DNA of 64,000 bases from Synechococcus sp. WH 7803 (GCA_000063505.1 CT971583.1:961918-1025917); one strand, 5' to 3'; counted from the first letter of the stretch, positions 16,647-27,751 are shown. Translations and numbers: made by a program. The notes: a model not told the origin generated them from the letters alone.

Positions 16647-19600
16647 ATGGCTTTCGTCCCCCTTCACAACCACAGCGATTACAGCCTTCTTGATGGTGCA
16701 TCCCAGCTGCCCCAGATGGTTGAGCGCGCCAAGGCGTTGGGCATGCCGGCACTGGCCCTAACGGATCACGGTGTGATGTACGGGGCCGTGGAGCTCCTGA
16801 AGCTTTGCAAGGGCGCGGGAATCAAGCCCATCATCGGCAATGAGATGTATGTCATCAATGGCTCCATTGATGACCCCCAACCCAAAAAGGAGCGGCGCTA
16901 CCACCTGGTTGTGCTGGCGAAGAATGCCGTTGGTTATCGGAATCTCGTCAAGCTCACCAGCATCAGTCACCTGCGCGGCATGCGTGGTCGGGGGATTTTT
17001 TCGCGCGCCTGCATCGACAAGCACCTTCTTCAGCAACACAGTGAAGGCCTGATCGTGGCCACCGCTTGTTTGGGTGGTGAGATTCCTCAAGCGATCATGC
17101 GCGAGAGGCCCGATGTGGCCAGGGATGTGGCCCGTTGGTATCAGGAGGTGTTCGGCGACGACTTCTATCTCGAGATTCAGGATCACGGCTCTCCAGAAGA
17201 CCGCATCGTGAATGTGGAGATCGTCAAGATTGCCCAGGAACTGGGAATTCAGCTGGTCGCCACCAACGATGCCCACTACCTGACCAGCAACGACGTGGAA
17301 GCCCACGACGCCCTTCTCTGCGTGCTCACGGGCAAATTGATCAGCGACGAGAAACGCCTCCGTTACACCGGAACTGAATACCTCAAGAGTGAAGAGGAGA
17401 TGGGTCGGTTGTTCGCCGATCACCTCGATCCTGCTGTGGTGCAGCAGGCCATTGCCAACACGGTGTCCGTCGCTGAAAAAGTTGAGGATTACGACATTCT
17501 CGGCCGCTACCAGATGCCCCGCTTCCCGATTCCGGAGGGGCATACGCCAGTCACCTACCTTCGCGAGGTCACCGAGCAGGGTCTGCGCGATCGGCTTGGA
17601 CTGTCAGCTGACGGGACGATCGAGGCGACCTATGCCGATCGTCTCTCCCATGAGCTTCAGATCATGGAGCAGATGGGATTTCCCACCTACTTCCTGGTGG
17701 TGTGGGACTACATCCGTTTCGCCCGCGAGCAGGGGATTCCTGTTGGACCAGGCCGCGGCTCTGCAGCGGGTTCACTGGTGGCCTACGCCCTTGGGATCAC
17801 CAATATCGACCCGGTGAGCAATGGCTTGCTGTTTGAGCGTTTCTTGAACCCTGAACGCAAGTCGATGCCTGATATCGACACCGACTTCTGCATCGAACGC
17901 CGGGGCGAGGTGATCGATTACGTCACGCGCCGTTACGGCGAGGAGAAGGTGGCACAGATCATCACCTTCAACCGGATGACGTCGAAAGCCGTTCTCAAGG
18001 ATGTGGCCAGGGTGCTGGATATTCCTTACGGCGATGCCGACCGGCTGGCCAAGCTCATCCCTGTGGTGCGCGGCAAGCCAGCCAAGCTCAAGGCCATGAT
18101 CGGCGATGAGTCACCGAACCCCGATTTCAAGGAGAAGTACGACAAGGATCCTGTCGTACAACGCTGGGTTGATATGGCGATGCGCATCGAGGGCACCAAC
18201 AAGACCTTCGGTGTGCACGCTGCCGGTGTGGTGATTGCCGCGGATCCCCTCGACGAGTTGGTCCCCCTGCAGCGCAACAACGATGGTCAGGTGATCACCC
18301 AGTACTTCATGGAGGATGTGGAGTCGATGGGCCTCCTGAAGATGGATTTTCTGGGGCTCAAAAACCTCACGATGATCGACAAGACCCTTGAACTTGTCGC
18401 TCAGAGCAGTGGGGAGCGGATTGATCCCGACCAACTCCCTCCCCAGGATCAAGGCACCTTCGATCTTCTGGCCCGGGGTGACCTGGAAGGCATCTTCCAG
18501 CTGGAATCGACCGGGATGCGCCAGATCGTTCGCGATCTCAAGCCATCGTCGCTGGAGGATATTTCCTCAATCCTGGCTCTGTATCGACCTGGACCTCTCG
18601 ATGCCGGTCTGATTCCCAAGTTCATCAACCGGAAGCACGGCCGGGAGGCGATTGACTTCGCCCACAGCACCCTGGAGCCGATTCTCAGCGAAACCTACGG
18701 AATCATGGTGTACCAGGAGCAGATCATGCGGATCGCGCAGGATCTTGCTGGTTACTCCCTCGGGGAAGCTGACTTGCTGCGCCGGGCCATGGGTAAGAAA
18801 AAGGTGTCTGAGATGCAGAAACATCGGGGCATTTTCGTGAAAGGTGCTTCCGAGCGCGGCGTCGACGAGAAGGTTGCCGATGAACTCTTCGACCAGATGG
18901 TGCTCTTCGCCGAGTACTGCTTCAACAAAAGCCACTCCACGGCGTATGGGGCTGTGACGTATCAGACCGCATACCTCAAAGCGCACTATCCCGTGGCCTA
19001 CATGGCTGCGTTGCTCACGGTTAACGCCGGCGCCAGTGACAAGGTTCAGCGTTATATCTCCAACTGCAACGCCATGGGCATCGAGGTGATGCCTCCGGAT
19101 GTCAACGCGTCAGGCACCGACTTCACCCCCCGCGATCAGCGCATCCTGTTCGGTCTCTCGGCAGTGCGCAATCTCGGTGATGGCGCCATCCGCGCCCTGA
19201 TTCGTTCCAGGGAAGCGGATGGGCCCTTCGAATCCCTCGCCGATCTATGCGATCGCGTTCCCTCCAGTGTGATCAATCGCCGCAGCCTCGAATCCTTGAT
19301 TCACTGCGGTGCCATGGATGCGCTTGAGCCAGAGGCCAACCGCGCCCAGTTGATCGCCGATCTTGATCTACTGCTGGATTGGGCGACGTCCCGCGCTCGC
19401 GACCGCGCCAGTGGTCAGGGCAATCTCTTTGATCTGATGGCAGGTGCTGCCGGCGGCGAGGCTGATGCCCCCACGGATCTGAGCCTGGCGCCCAAAGCTG
19501 CACCGGTGAAGGACTATCACCCCAGTGAAAAGCTCAAGCTTGAGAAGGATCTGGTGGGCTTCTACCTCTCAGACCATCCGCTCAAGCAGCTCACCCCTCC

Positions 19601-20168
19601 GGCCCGACTGCTCGCTCCGATCGGGCTTGGTGGTTTGGAAGAGCAAGCGGATAAGGCCAAGGTGAGCGCGATTGCCATGGTGAGCGAGATGCGCCAGGTC
19701 ACCACCCGAAAGGGAGACCGCATGGCGGTGCTTCAGTTGGAAGATCTCACAGGGTCTTGTGAGGCGGTGGTTTTTCCCAAGAGCTACGCCCGGCTTGCGG
19801 ATCATCTGCTCGCTGAGGCCCGTCTCTTGGTGTGGGCCGCTGTGGATCGCCGCGATGAGCGTGTTCAGCTGATTGTGGATGACTGCCGCGCCATCGATCA
19901 CCTGCGCCTGTTGATGGTGGAACTGGACGCCGATCAGGCCAGTGATGTGGCGGTTCAACACAAGCTGAGGGAATGCCTCCAGGCGTATCGCCCCGAACAG
20001 GATGAACTCGGCGTGCGCGTGCCGGTGGTGGCCGCCGTGCGACGGGGTTCTGATGTTCGGTATGTGCGCCTTGGGCCCCAATTCTGCGTTCGTGATGCCG
20101 CTGCGGCGCAGAAGCATCTACTCGAGAGCTCCTTCAGGGTCAGTTGTAGTGACCCGTTACTGGTTTGA
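16647..20168 (+). CDS. dnaE: DNA polymerase III alpha subunit, undivided (1173 aa)
   Basis: Replicative polymerase. The N-terminal PHP domain starts [18 protein letters not shown]; the polymerase palm has [18 protein letters not shown] and the acidic [15 protein letters not shown]; an OB-fold region lies near residue 1000. The ATG at 16647 is used rather than a GTG six bases earlier. Many cyanobacteria split this gene with an intein at the Tyr/Cys before [10 protein letters not shown]; here the site (Cys758, codon at 18918) is intact and uninterrupted. Confidence 0.97.
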   Translation: MAFVPLHNHSDYSLLDGASQLPQMVERAKALGMPALALTDHGVMYGAVELLKLCKGAGIKPIIGNEMYVINGSIDDPQPKKERRYHLVVLAKNAVGYRNLVKLTSISHLRGMRGRGIFSRACIDKHLLQQHSEGLIVATACLGGEIPQAIMRERPDVARDVARWYQEVFGDDFYLEIQDHGSPEDRIVNVEIVKIAQELGIQLVATNDAHYLTSNDVEAHDALLCVLTGKLISDEKRLRYTGTEYLKSEEEMGRLFADHLDPAVVQQAIANTVSVAEKVEDYDILGRYQMPRFPIPEGHTPVTYLREVTEQGLRDRLGLSADGTIEATYADRLSHELQIMEQMGFPTYFLVVWDYIRFAREQGIPVGPGRGSAAGSLVAYALGITNIDPVSNGLLFERFLNPERKSMPDIDTDFCIERRGEVIDYVTRRYGEEKVAQIITFNRMTSKAVLKDVARVLDIPYGDADRLAKLIPVVRGKPAKLKAMIGDESPNPDFKEKYDKDPVVQRWVDMAMRIEGTNKTFGVHAAGVVIAADPLDELVPLQRNNDGQVITQYFMEDVESMGLLKMDFLGLKNLTMIDKTLELVAQSSGERIDPDQLPPQDQGTFDLLARGDLEGIFQLESTGMRQIVRDLKPSSLEDISSILALYRPGPLDAGLIPKFINRKHGREAIDFAHSTLEPILSETYGIMVYQEQIMRIAQDLAGYSLGEADLLRRAMGKKKVSEMQKHRGIFVKGASERGVDEKVADELFDQMVLFAEYCFNKSHSTAYGAVTYQTAYLKAHYPVAYMAALLTVNAGASDKVQRYISNCNAMGIEVMPPDVNASGTDFTPRDQRILFGLSAVRNLGDGAIRALIRSREADGPFESLADLCDRVPSSVINRRSLESLIHCGAMDALEPEANRAQLIADLDLLLDWATSRARDRASGQGNLFDLMAGAAGGEADAPTDLSLAPKAAPVKDYHPSEKLKLEKDLVGFYLSDHPLKQLTPPARLLAPIGLGGLEEQADKAKVSAIAMVSEMRQVTTRKGDRMAVLQLEDLTGSCEAVVFPKSYARLADHLLAEARLLVWAAVDRRDERVQLIVDDCRAIDHLRLLMVELDADQASDVAVQHKLRECLQAYRPEQDELGVRVPVVAAVRRGSDVRYVRLGPQFCVRDAAAAQKHLLESSFRVSCSDPLLV

Positions 20169-20190
20169 ACACTCTGATTTCGTCCCCTAC

Positions 20191-20226
20191 TGAGCGTCTG
20201 ATTTCAGTTGAGCGTCTGAGTTCAGC
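20191..20226. repeat. Two tandem 18-bp imperfect repeats after dnaE
   Basis: TGAGCGTCTGATTTCAGT at 20191 is followed directly by TGAGCGTCTGAGTTCAGC, a tandem copy with two mismatches. The second copy overlaps the stop codon region of the convergent PAM68 gene. Confidence 0.7.
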
Positions 20227-20599
20227 TCTGCTTCTGCGCGCGGATTGAACTGCGCATTCTCTGCAGGTTGGGTTTGATGTGTTCGAGGCCCAGAAGCGTT
20301 CCGGGTTGGGGTTCCCAGCTCGCTGACAAAACCCCGTAGCTCAGTCCAACCAGGCCCAGAAGGAAAAACAAGCCTGAGGTGAGCAGCGTTATTCCAGGCG
20401 GGATGTCCAGAATTCCGCGACTCACCAGCAGATAGCTCCCCACAAACACGCCCATGCCCATCAAAGAGGGCAATCCGGTGGCGATGGCCACCCTGCGGGC
20501 CATGCGGTTGGCCACATCCTTGGGAATCGGCTGACTCGCCGAAGCGCTCCGTTCCGATCGCCGCGGTTCAAAAGGCAGGGGATCGCGTCGTTCGGCCAT
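20222..20599 (-). CDS. PAM68-like photosystem II assembly protein (DUF3464, 125 aa)
   Basis: A two-TM protein (about residues 39-60 and 69-92) with a charged N-terminus and the family-type start of the membrane region IPKDVANRMARRVAIATGLP. The PAM68/DUF3464 family helps insert chlorophyll into or assemble photosystem II, where it acts with the translocon in thylakoids. It is encoded 26 bases downstream of rpsO on the same strand, probably in one transcript, and converges on dnaE. Confidence 0.85.
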   Translation of the reverse strand: MAERRDPLPFEPRRSERSASASQPIPKDVANRMARRVAIATGLPSLMGMGVFVGSYLLVSRGILDIPPGITLLTSGLFFLLGLVGLSYGVLSASWEPQPGTLLGLEHIKPNLQRMRSSIRAQKQS

Positions 20600-20625
20600 G
20601 GCTCAGAAAAAACTGGAACCGCGGA

Positions 20626-20895
20626 TCAGCCGCGGATGCCCAGTTTGGCGATCAAATCGCTGTAACGCTTCTCGCTTTTGCCTCGCACGTAGCCCAGCAG
20701 GCGCTTGCGCCGGCCGATCATCTTCAGAAGTCCCTGACGGGAGGAGAAGTCGTGGATGTTTTGCTGCAGGTGGCTGCTGAGCTTCGAGATGCGCTCAGTG
20801 AGCATGGCCACCTGAACCTCGGCCGATCCTGTGTCGGTGGCGTGGGTCTGATGAGCGTTGATCAGTTCTTGCTTTTCGGTGGTATCGAGCGACAT
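20626..20895 (-). CDS. rpsO: 30S ribosomal protein S15 (89 aa)
   Basis: Binds 16S rRNA early in small-subunit assembly. The sequence [20 protein letters not shown] ... [14 protein letters not shown] ... [13 protein letters not shown] is typical S15. The ATG at 20895 gives the standard 89-residue protein; a longer in-frame start is not needed. Confidence 0.97.
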   Translation of the reverse strand: MSLDTTEKQELINAHQTHATDTGSAEVQVAMLTERISKLSSHLQQNIHDFSSRQGLLKMIGRRKRLLGYVRGKSEKRYSDLIAKLGIRG

Positions 20896-20949
20896 GCGCG
20901 GCGTCTGGCCCTGACAGTGCAAACAAACAATTTACTCTGCCGCCGGGCC

Positions 20950-21597
20950 CTAGGCCGATTGGCTTAACCACTTCAGGCTGGCCCGCAGCCAGGCGTCGCC
21001 GTCATCCTCCGCCGGAACGTCAGGACCTGAGGCCACCGCCCGCATGGCCCTGCGGATTTCAAGATCCTCATAACCCAGGGTCTCCAGCGTGATCTGCAGG
21101 TCCCGCAGGCATGGTTCGCCGAGGGGAATCGCCTTCACGTCGCTGCGGTCCACCAAAGAAAGGCTCGGTTCTTGCAACGGTGCCCAGTTGCCAAGGCGAT
21201 CACGCAGTTCCACCGCGATCCGCTCAGCGGTGCGTTTGCCCACACCTTGCGCCTGGGTGAGGCGTTTCAGGTCGCCATCAACGATGGCAGCCACGAGCTC
21301 GTGAACCCGGCAGCAATCGAGCAGGGCCAGAGCCATCTGGGGACCAACCCCATTGACGCCAATGAGCGTTCGGAACAGATCGCGCTCCTGTTGATCGCAG
21401 AATCCAAACAGCGTGGATCCATCGTCCCGCTGCACTTGGTGCACCCAGAGCGTGCAGGCGCTGCCAGTGCCTTGCCCGTTCTGATCCCGGGACGTGAGCT
21501 GCACTTCGTAGCCCACCCCGCCACAGGCGACCACCACGCCCCTGCGCCCGCCCTGCTCCCAGCTCTGGATTCGTTCTCCCTGCAACCAGCCGATCAT
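20950..21597 (-). CDS. ruvA: Holliday junction DNA helicase subunit RuvA (215 aa)
   Basis: RuvA tetramers bind Holliday junctions and target the RuvB motor. The N-terminal OB domain ([17 protein letters not shown]), the helix-hairpin-helix segments [19 protein letters not shown] and [20 protein letters not shown], and a C-terminal helical domain contacting RuvB are visible. ATG 21597 is the conserved start. It is upstream of rpsO on the same strand and divergent from a lipoprotein gene. Confidence 0.95.
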   Translation of the reverse strand: MIGWLQGERIQSWEQGGRRGVVVACGGVGYEVQLTSRDQNGQGTGSACTLWVHQVQRDDGSTLFGFCDQQERDLFRTLIGVNGVGPQMALALLDCCRVHELVAAIVDGDLKRLTQAQGVGKRTAERIAVELRDRLGNWAPLQEPSLSLVDRSDVKAIPLGEPCLRDLQITLETLGYEDLEIRRAMRAVASGPDVPAEDDGDAWLRASLKWLSQSA

Positions 21598-21648
21598 GGG
21601 AGAGTTCCTGTTGAAGCCATGCTGCCTGATCTGTCGAGCCTGTCCTCC

Positions 21649-22086
21649 ATGCACGTGCCGTTTCGTCGCTGGCTCCAGAGCGCGGTTTCAGTGCTGCTTT
21701 GTTTCGCGCTCAGCGCAGGCCTGTCGGCATGCGTTGCTTCCGATCAGCCTCCGCGCTCCGTTCTGCTCAGTGCCCTGAGCCAGCAGATTCAGCTCACGCA
21801 AACCTCGATCGCCCGCTCCCTGGATCTGGATGCCGCTGGCGTTCCCGAGGTCAGCCGGGTTCGGCTGGAAGATCAGGACGCGATCCGCATCGGTGAGCAG
21901 AAAGGCATGCACCTCACCGGGCGCTTTGACTGGCGTCTGCCTGGTGATGCCGTGAAGGTCGACAGTGCATTTGAGCTGTATCTCGAACGGGGTGAACGGG
22001 GTGAAAGCTGGCGCCTGGCGATTCCCAGCGGCTCAGACGATGGGGCATCGCAGGCCTGGGTCACCTACCCCCTCGCCATCGACTGA
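21649..22086 (+). CDS. Putative lipoprotein (145 aa)
   Basis: The ATG at 21649 gives a clean signal peptide: [10 protein letters not shown] then a hydrophobic stretch and the lipobox LSAC, so Cys after residue ~23 would be lipidated. An earlier ATG at 21619 would lengthen the N-terminus. The mature part is soluble with no recognised domain. Its 3' end overlaps the convergent DMT transporter gene by 22 bases. Confidence 0.7.
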   Translation: MHVPFRRWLQSAVSVLLCFALSAGLSACVASDQPPRSVLLSALSQQIQLTQTSIARSLDLDAAGVPEVSRVRLEDQDAIRIGEQKGMHLTGRFDWRLPGDAVKVDSAFELYLERGERGESWRLAIPSGSDDGASQAWVTYPLAID

Positions 22087-22991
22087 CGGGCACTCAAGCT
22101 GATCAGCGTGGCTCCAAGAACGCAGAGCGCACCAACAATCACAGTTCCGGTAACCGGCTCTGCGAAGAAGAGCACACCCCAGAGGGTGGCAAACACCACT
22201 TGGACGTAATTGATCGATGTGGCGCGCGCTGCCGGGAGTGCGGCCAGACCCTGGGTGAGCCAGACCTGCCCCACCTGCGTTAACAAACCAACCCCGATGA
22301 GCCAAACCCAGTCCATGGCACTCGGGAGAACCAGCTGGTTCACGAGAAGCGGCAGCGTGGCGGGCACAGACACCAGGGGGAAATAAAAAACGATCACCAG
22401 CGGATGCTCTCTGGCCGACAGTTGGCGCACGCTCACGTAGGCCAAGGCCGTCATCAGGGCTCCGCCCAGTCCGATCAGCGCAGCCATGGCCGGCAGTCCT
22501 GCCACCGACTGCCCCATCCATTCGGGTTGGACCACCAGGACCACTCCGATGAGGCCGAGCACGATGGCCAAGCCGATGCGTTTGCGGATCGGTTCCTTGA
22601 GCAGCGCCCAGGCTGAGAGTGCTGTCAGCGTGGGGTAGGTGTACTGAATGAGCGTCGCTGCCGCGAGGGGCAAGCTGGCCAAGGCCTGGAAGAAGAGCAG
22701 CAATGCAATGGTGCCGAGCGCCCCGCGCACCAGGAGAAGTCCTTTCTGATGGCCCCAGGGGGAAATGTTCACTTGCGCCAGCATCGTGAGGGTGATCGCG
22801 ATGCTGATCAGTGATCGGATCAACACAATCTCCGCCACGGGCAAACGGCCGCCGAGGTGCTTGACGCACACCGTCATCAGGCTGAAGGCCAGTGCTGCAC
22901 CCAGCAGATAGGTGCAGGCTCTCCACTCCTGGGGCGACTGCGTTCCGCGGATCGCTGCCAACAGGCTCCGCATCAACACGTCCGCCATCAC
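22065..22991 (-). CDS. EamA/DMT-family transporter (308 aa)
   Basis: About ten membrane helices in two EamA repeats. The first half includes RGALGTIALLLFFQALASLPLAAATLIQYTYPTLTALSAWALLKEP and the second half ends in the FAEPVTGTVIVGALCVLGATLI pattern, as in S-adenosylmethionine/amino-acid exporters. The substrate is unknown. A second ATG one codon in is equally plausible. It is divergent from dnaG. Confidence 0.85.
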   Translation of the reverse strand: MMADVLMRSLLAAIRGTQSPQEWRACTYLLGAALAFSLMTVCVKHLGGRLPVAEIVLIRSLISIAITLTMLAQVNISPWGHQKGLLLVRGALGTIALLLFFQALASLPLAAATLIQYTYPTLTALSAWALLKEPIRKRIGLAIVLGLIGVVLVVQPEWMGQSVAGLPAMAALIGLGGALMTALAYVSVRQLSAREHPLVIVFYFPLVSVPATLPLLVNQLVLPSAMDWVWLIGVGLLTQVGQVWLTQGLAALPAARATSINYVQVVFATLWGVLFFAEPVTGTVIVGALCVLGATLISLSARQSMARG

Positions 22992-23074
22992 TGCAACAAC
23001 CTTGCCACCCCTCGCGTCGACCGGTGTGAGGCGGATGTCTCGTCGCCAGCGCCTGGGTCTTTCACAATGGGTCC

Positions 23075-25156
23075 ATGGTTAGTGCCCGCCTGCATCCCCG
23101 AACCATTGAGGCCGTCAAGGAGCGGGCCGACATCGTGGATGTGGTGGGTGAGCACGTGGTGCTCAAAAAAAAGGGCAGGGAGTTTGTGGGGATCTGCCCC
23201 TTCCACGACGACAGCAAGCCGTCGATGACGGTGTCGCCAGCCAAGCAGTTCTATTACTGCTTCTCCTGCGGTGCCGGCGGCAACTCCATCAAATTCCTGA
23301 TGGAGTTTCAACGCCAGAGCTTCAGCGAAGTGGTGCTGGATCTGGCCCGCCGCTATCAATTGCCTGTGGAGACCGTGGACGGTCCCCAGCAGGAGCGGCT
23401 GAAACAACAGCTGTCGCGACGGGACACGTTGCATCGCGTGCTGGCGCTGGCGGCGGGTTGGTTTCGTAGCCAGTTGAAGGTCGCCTCCGGCGCCGAGGCG
23501 CTGCGTTACCTCCAGGACAAGCGTGGGCTCAGTGACGCCACCCTTGAGCAGTTTGAACTGGGCTATGCGCCTGATCAGTGGGACGGCCTGCTGAAGCACC
23601 TCCAGCAGGTGGAGGGATTGGATCCTCAGCATCTCGAGGCCGCAGGTCTGGTGGTGCCCAGGAAGGGCGGCAATGGTTTTTATGACCGCTTCAGGCATCG
23701 GGTGATGGTGCCGATCAAAGATCGTCAGGGGCGCGTGATCGGTTTCGGCGGCCGCAGCCTTGATGGCACCGAACCCAAATACCTCAACTCCCCCGAAACG
23801 GAGGTGTTTGAGAAGGGCAAGCACCTCTTTGGCCTTGATCGGGCGGCTTCAGCGATCCGCAAGGACGATCGTGCCGTTGTGGTGGAGGGGTATTTCGATG
23901 TGATCGCCCTGCACGCCGCCGGCGTGACCAATGCTGTGGCTTCTCTGGGCACGGCTCTGAGCAGCCAGCAGATCACGCAGTTGTGCCGCTGCTGCGATGG
24001 CAAGCGCATCGTGCTCAACTTCGATGCTGATGGTGCCGGTGTTCGCGCCGCCAATCGCGCCATCGGCGAAGTGGAACAACTGGCCCTTCAGGGGCAGCTT
24101 GAGCTGCGCGTGCTTCACCTGCCTTCCGGGAAGGATCCCGATGAATTCCTCAAGGACCATGGCGCCGGCGACTACCGGGCTCTCCTTGACCAAGCGCCTC
24201 TCTGGCTCGACTGGCAGATCGAGCAGGTGCTGGAGGGGCGTGATCTCAGCAAGGCCGATCAGTTCCAGCGCTCCGTTTCGGCCCTTGTGGAACTGCTGGG
24301 CAAGTTGCCTCAGTCGGCGATTCGCACCCACTACATCCAGCAAGTGTCCGAGCGCCTCAGCGGCGGCCAGGGGCGCTTGGCTCTTCAGTTGGAAGAGGAT
24401 CTGCGCCAGCAGGTGCAGGGCCAGCGCTGGCATGGGCGTTCAGCCCGTCATGAGAAGTCAGGGGAAGCCAGTCAGCGAGAGCGTTGTGAAGCGGAAATCC
24501 TGCGGCTCTACCTGCATTGCCCCTCCTACCGCGGTGCGATCCGCCAGGAGCTGCGCAAGCGTGAACTCGAGGATTTCGCCCTGCAGCATCACCGTCTGCT
24601 CTGGTCGTGCCTCACGGAGTTGGAAGAGGGAAACCTTGGCAGTGTGCGCCTCGAAGCGATCAGCCGCGGCGACGATCGCGGCGATGAATTGGCTGATCTG
24701 GATCTGCCCCGCCTGCTCACCGATCAACTGCTTTTGGAGAACAGCACCCTGGTGACACGCCTCACCCCCTTGCTGGAACCCGGTGAGCTTCAGAAAGTGG
24801 CGCTGTCTCGGCCGATGGAACAGCTGCGGGGAACGGCCGCCATGCTTGAGCGTCAGAAAAGCAACAAGCGCTGCCGCCACCTGCTTGAGGCCTGGGCCGG
24901 GCAGCGGCTGCAGACGCTGGAACGTTGCATCGCCGTGCTGATCGATGAGGAGCGTGAGCAGCAGCAGCCCCAAACCGAGGACATGGAACAGCGCATTCAA
25001 GCCATGTTCGACGACCTCAATGCCGAAGCCTTGCGGTTCCAGGAGCTGTACTACAGCGAACGCCGCCACATCCTGCATCTGGATCAACAGCGCTGCGCTG
25101 GTTACGGCGACGGCGTGGCTCCTGCGGCCACGGATCCATCGGCCATGAGCGCCTGA
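23075..25156 (+). CDS. dnaG: DNA primase (693 aa)
   Basis: Makes RNA primers at the replication fork. The N-terminal CHC2 zinc finger (CPFHDDSKPSMTV ... YYCFSCGAGG), the RNA-polymerase domain (KGRVIGFGGRSL-like segment, here GRVIGFGGR) and the Toprim acidic residues (VVEGYFDVIAL and LNFDADGAG) are present, followed by a C-terminal helicase-binding region. It overlaps the convergent HExxH gene by 55 bases at the 3' end. Confidence 0.96.
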   Translation: MVSARLHPRTIEAVKERADIVDVVGEHVVLKKKGREFVGICPFHDDSKPSMTVSPAKQFYYCFSCGAGGNSIKFLMEFQRQSFSEVVLDLARRYQLPVETVDGPQQERLKQQLSRRDTLHRVLALAAGWFRSQLKVASGAEALRYLQDKRGLSDATLEQFELGYAPDQWDGLLKHLQQVEGLDPQHLEAAGLVVPRKGGNGFYDRFRHRVMVPIKDRQGRVIGFGGRSLDGTEPKYLNSPETEVFEKGKHLFGLDRAASAIRKDDRAVVVEGYFDVIALHAAGVTNAVASLGTALSSQQITQLCRCCDGKRIVLNFDADGAGVRAANRAIGEVEQLALQGQLELRVLHLPSGKDPDEFLKDHGAGDYRALLDQAPLWLDWQIEQVLEGRDLSKADQFQRSVSALVELLGKLPQSAIRTHYIQQVSERLSGGQGRLALQLEEDLRQQVQGQRWHGRSARHEKSGEASQRERCEAEILRLYLHCPSYRGAIRQELRKRELEDFALQHHRLLWSCLTELEEGNLGSVRLEAISRGDDRGDELADLDLPRLLTDQLLLENSTLVTRLTPLLEPGELQKVALSRPMEQLRGTAAMLERQKSNKRCRHLLEAWAGQRLQTLERCIAVLIDEEREQQQPQTEDMEQRIQAMFDDLNAEALRFQELYYSERRHILHLDQQRCAGYGDGVAPAATDPSAMSA

Positions 25157-26088
25157 TCCAGCCGGCTTCTGCAGAGTCGTTGCAGCAGGGGCATGGCCTC
25201 ATCTGGCCACTGTCCTGTTCGCAGCAGCGCCTCCAGCTCCCGTGCTCGCTCGAGCACCATCTGGCAGGCCGCACCCCGATCGTTGGGCTGCAGCTGCGAC
25301 ACGTACACGTGCGCCCTGGCCTGATCATCGGGCGTGCCGTCTGCCGATAAACCAAGCGCCAGCTGAAAGAGTTCGGCATCAAAGGTTCCAAGGGCAGCCA
25401 GCATGCCGAGGGCATCAGCGATCAGTTCGTCGTACAAGTTGATGCGCATCTCACCCACCAGTCGCCTGCAGGCGATGTGCGCCAGCTCGTGTTCGCGCCT
25501 CCACTGCTGGGATTGGTTCAGCCAACGCTCGTGGTCGGGACGGCCAGGACTGCGTTCTGCCGGAATTGAGGCGTAGGGCGCCCGATGCAGCAGCAGGATC
25601 TGGCACCGCGTCTTGGCACTGAGATCGCGGATGAGTCCCCAGTGAATCAAGCCGCTGATGGCCTGAGCATGCACCGTGGACAGCACGGGCCTGTCTTCGC
25701 AGCGATAGGCAAGACAGCGCACAATCAGCACGAAATCGTCGTGATCCTTCAGGGTGAGCACGGGGACCGCGCCGGTCGGATGCTCGGCGATCTCCAGCAT
25801 CAAGCCATCGGGATCCTTCAAGACGGGGGCCTGATTCATGTCCTCGGCGAGAGGTGCAGCCCCCTGCAGCACCAACCGTTTGTAGGCCTCTCCTTCTCGC
25901 ACGCCTGTGCCGGGTTGGAGCAGAAGCTGGGGCAGCTCAAGACGCAGCCGGTTCCACACCTCGGCGGTTGGTGTTGTCTCGAGCCAGCGTCTCCACCAGA
26001 GCTCCCGTTCCTCAGCAGGCAGCGGCAGTGCAGGCCAAGGTGCCTCAGCCCCCTTGAACGGCCGGCAGTACTCATCGAGTGTCTGCAT
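25102..26088 (-). CDS. Uncharacterised protein with an HExxH zinc-peptidase motif (328 aa)
   Basis: The clearest feature is H200-E201-L202-A203-H204, a zinc-metallopeptidase signature, followed by [12 protein letters not shown], whose Glu221 or Asp225 could be the third ligand. The arrangement of a HExxH, then a short basic spacer, then NxxDELIAD resembles DUF7005-type proteins, recalled rather than searched. No signal peptide or membrane segment is seen, so it would be cytoplasmic. The ATG at 26088 is preferred over one at 26121. It overlaps dnaG tail to tail. Confidence 0.6.
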   Translation of the reverse strand: MQTLDEYCRPFKGAEAPWPALPLPAEERELWWRRWLETTPTAEVWNRLRLELPQLLLQPGTGVREGEAYKRLVLQGAAPLAEDMNQAPVLKDPDGLMLEIAEHPTGAVPVLTLKDHDDFVLIVRCLAYRCEDRPVLSTVHAQAISGLIHWGLIRDLSAKTRCQILLLHRAPYASIPAERSPGRPDHERWLNQSQQWRREHELAHIACRRLVGEMRINLYDELIADALGMLAALGTFDAELFQLALGLSADGTPDDQARAHVYVSQLQPNDRGAACQMVLERARELEALLRTGQWPDEAMPLLQRLCRSRLDQALMADGSVAAGATPSP

Positions 26089-26183
26089 TGGGCGATTGCA
26101 CTTCTCCTCGGTGGTTAGCAAGAGATCGGTTCATGTGGGGACCCCGGCGTCAGCGACAATCCCATCGAACTCCTCAAAGCCTG

Positions 26184-27194
26184 ATGGGTGTTTTCGAGCG
26201 CTTTCTCAGTCTGTGGGTCGCCCTGGCGATCATCGCCGGTGTCGCCCTCGGTGCAGCGGTTCCGGCCTTGCCGGAGGCGATCGCATCGCTTGAAGTGGCA
26301 GGGATCAATCTCCCGATTGCCCTGCTGATCTGGGGAATGATCTACCCGATGATGCTGGCGGTGGATTTCTCCGCAATTGGAGGCCTCAGCCGTCAACCGC
26401 GCGGGTTGCTCATCACCGTTGCGGTGAACTGGCTGATCAAGCCCCTCACGATGACGGCGTTGGCCTGGCTGTTCATCCGCGGCCTTTTCTCTGCCTGGAT
26501 TCCAGCTGAACTCGGCGATCAGTACGTGGCCGGCATGATCCTGCTTGGTGTGGCCCCCTGCACCGCCATGGTGTTCGTTTGGAGTCGTCTCAGTGATGGA
26601 GACGCCAATTACACCTTGGTGCAGGTGGCGGTGAACGACCTGATCATGGTGTTTGCCTTTGCACCCATTGCCGCCTTGCTGCTTGGCGTGAGTGAGGTTC
26701 TTGTTCCATGGGACACCCTGATTGCGGCGGTTGGATTGTTTGTTGTGGTTCCGTTGGCGGCCGGCTGGCTGACTCGGGTTTTTCTGAACAACACAACGCG
26801 CATCAGCAGACTGGAGCAGCGCTTGAAACCGCTCACAGTGGTGTGCCTCATCGGCACGGTGCTGCTGTTGTTCATGGTGCAGGCGGGATCGATCCTGGCG
26901 GACCCCCTGGCGATCGCGTTGATCGCCGTGCCCCTGATCGTGCAGACCTATCTGATCTTCTGGATCACGGCGCAGTGGATGCGTCTCTGGGGGCAGCCGC
27001 GCGTTATTGCCGCACCGGGCGCCATGATCGGCGCCTCGAATTTCTTTGAGCTGGCTGTTGCCGTTGCGATCAGTCTGTTCGGTTTGCAGTCCGGTGCTGC
27101 TTTAGCCACTGTGGTGGGCGTGCTGGTGGAAGTGCCGGTCATGCTGTCGTTGGTGGCGATCGCTAACCGCAACCGTCGTCTGTTTCCTGTTTGA
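26184..27194 (+). CDS. ACR3-family arsenite efflux transporter (336 aa)
   Basis: Ten membrane helices with the ACR3 landmarks [10 protein letters not shown], the conserved [17 protein letters not shown] (with the essential Cys) and the [18 protein letters not shown] half-repeat. It pumps As(III), and in some members Sb(III), out of the cell. The ATG at 26184 starts at the first membrane segment; longer readings add non-conserved residues. No arsR or arsC is adjacent. Confidence 0.93.
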   Translation: MGVFERFLSLWVALAIIAGVALGAAVPALPEAIASLEVAGINLPIALLIWGMIYPMMLAVDFSAIGGLSRQPRGLLITVAVNWLIKPLTMTALAWLFIRGLFSAWIPAELGDQYVAGMILLGVAPCTAMVFVWSRLSDGDANYTLVQVAVNDLIMVFAFAPIAALLLGVSEVLVPWDTLIAAVGLFVVVPLAAGWLTRVFLNNTTRISRLEQRLKPLTVVCLIGTVLLLFMVQAGSILADPLAIALIAVPLIVQTYLIFWITAQWMRLWGQPRVIAAPGAMIGASNFFELAVAVAISLFGLQSGAALATVVGVLVEVPVMLSLVAIANRNRRLFPV

Positions 27195-27195
27195 G

Positions 27196-27453
27196 ATGTC
27201 TGAATTTTTTGAGGCGATTTGGCACGGGGAGGGCATCGGTGATGGTGGTGACCTCGAGGAAGCCCTTCAGGCTTATGTGGCGGTGAAGCCCGACGACAAC
27301 GACTGGATCAAGGCCTGTGCCGCCGAAGGTGCCGAGCCCCGCATCGAGCGTTTTGCATCGTTCGATGCCTACCTCGACAACAACGATGCCCTGGAAACCA
27401 TTCCGGTGACGGCGCAGATGATTGTGGTGGCCATTGAGCAATTACCGGTCTGA
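27196..27453 (+). CDS. Hypothetical acidic protein (85 aa)
   Basis: A short, acidic, soluble protein starting one base after the ACR3 stop and overlapping the next start by one base (TGATG), so it is translationally coupled to both. No family is recognised. Its position suggests it is co-expressed with arsenite export. Confidence 0.6.
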   Translation: MSEFFEAIWHGEGIGDGGDLEEALQAYVAVKPDDNDWIKACAAEGAEPRIERFASFDAYLDNNDALETIPVTAQMIVVAIEQLPV

Positions 27454-27749
27454 TGACGGGATCGTCCATTGATTTCAGTGCCTGTGAACCTGTGAATGGT
27501 CTCTGGCCTTCGCTGGTGGAGCGCTTGGGCCTCGAGAGGGCGCAGCGGGCTGCGCGGCAGGCTCTCGATCTGCAGCAGATGTCGGGCCATGGCGGCACGC
27601 TGCCGGTGCTGTTCTGCGAAACCTGTGGACTGGCGCTCGCCAGTACCGATCTGCTGAGGGAGCAGACAGGGCTCAACGCCCATGGGGAGCGCATGGTGCT
27701 CTTGTACAGCAGCCGCTCCCAGGAAGTGCAGTTGCTGCAGCACGCTTGA
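27453..27749 (+). CDS. Hypothetical protein with a CxxC motif (98 aa)
   Basis: A small soluble protein with a Cys-x2-Cys in LFCETCGLALAS. It could bind a metal or act as a redox pair, but no family is recognised. It is the third gene of the ACR3 transcript and converges on the DUF481 gene two bases away. Confidence 0.6.
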   Translation: MTGSSIDFSACEPVNGLWPSLVERLGLERAQRAARQALDLQQMSGHGGTLPVLFCETCGLALASTDLLREQTGLNAHGERMVLLYSSRSQEVQLLQHA

Positions 27750-27751
27750 GC

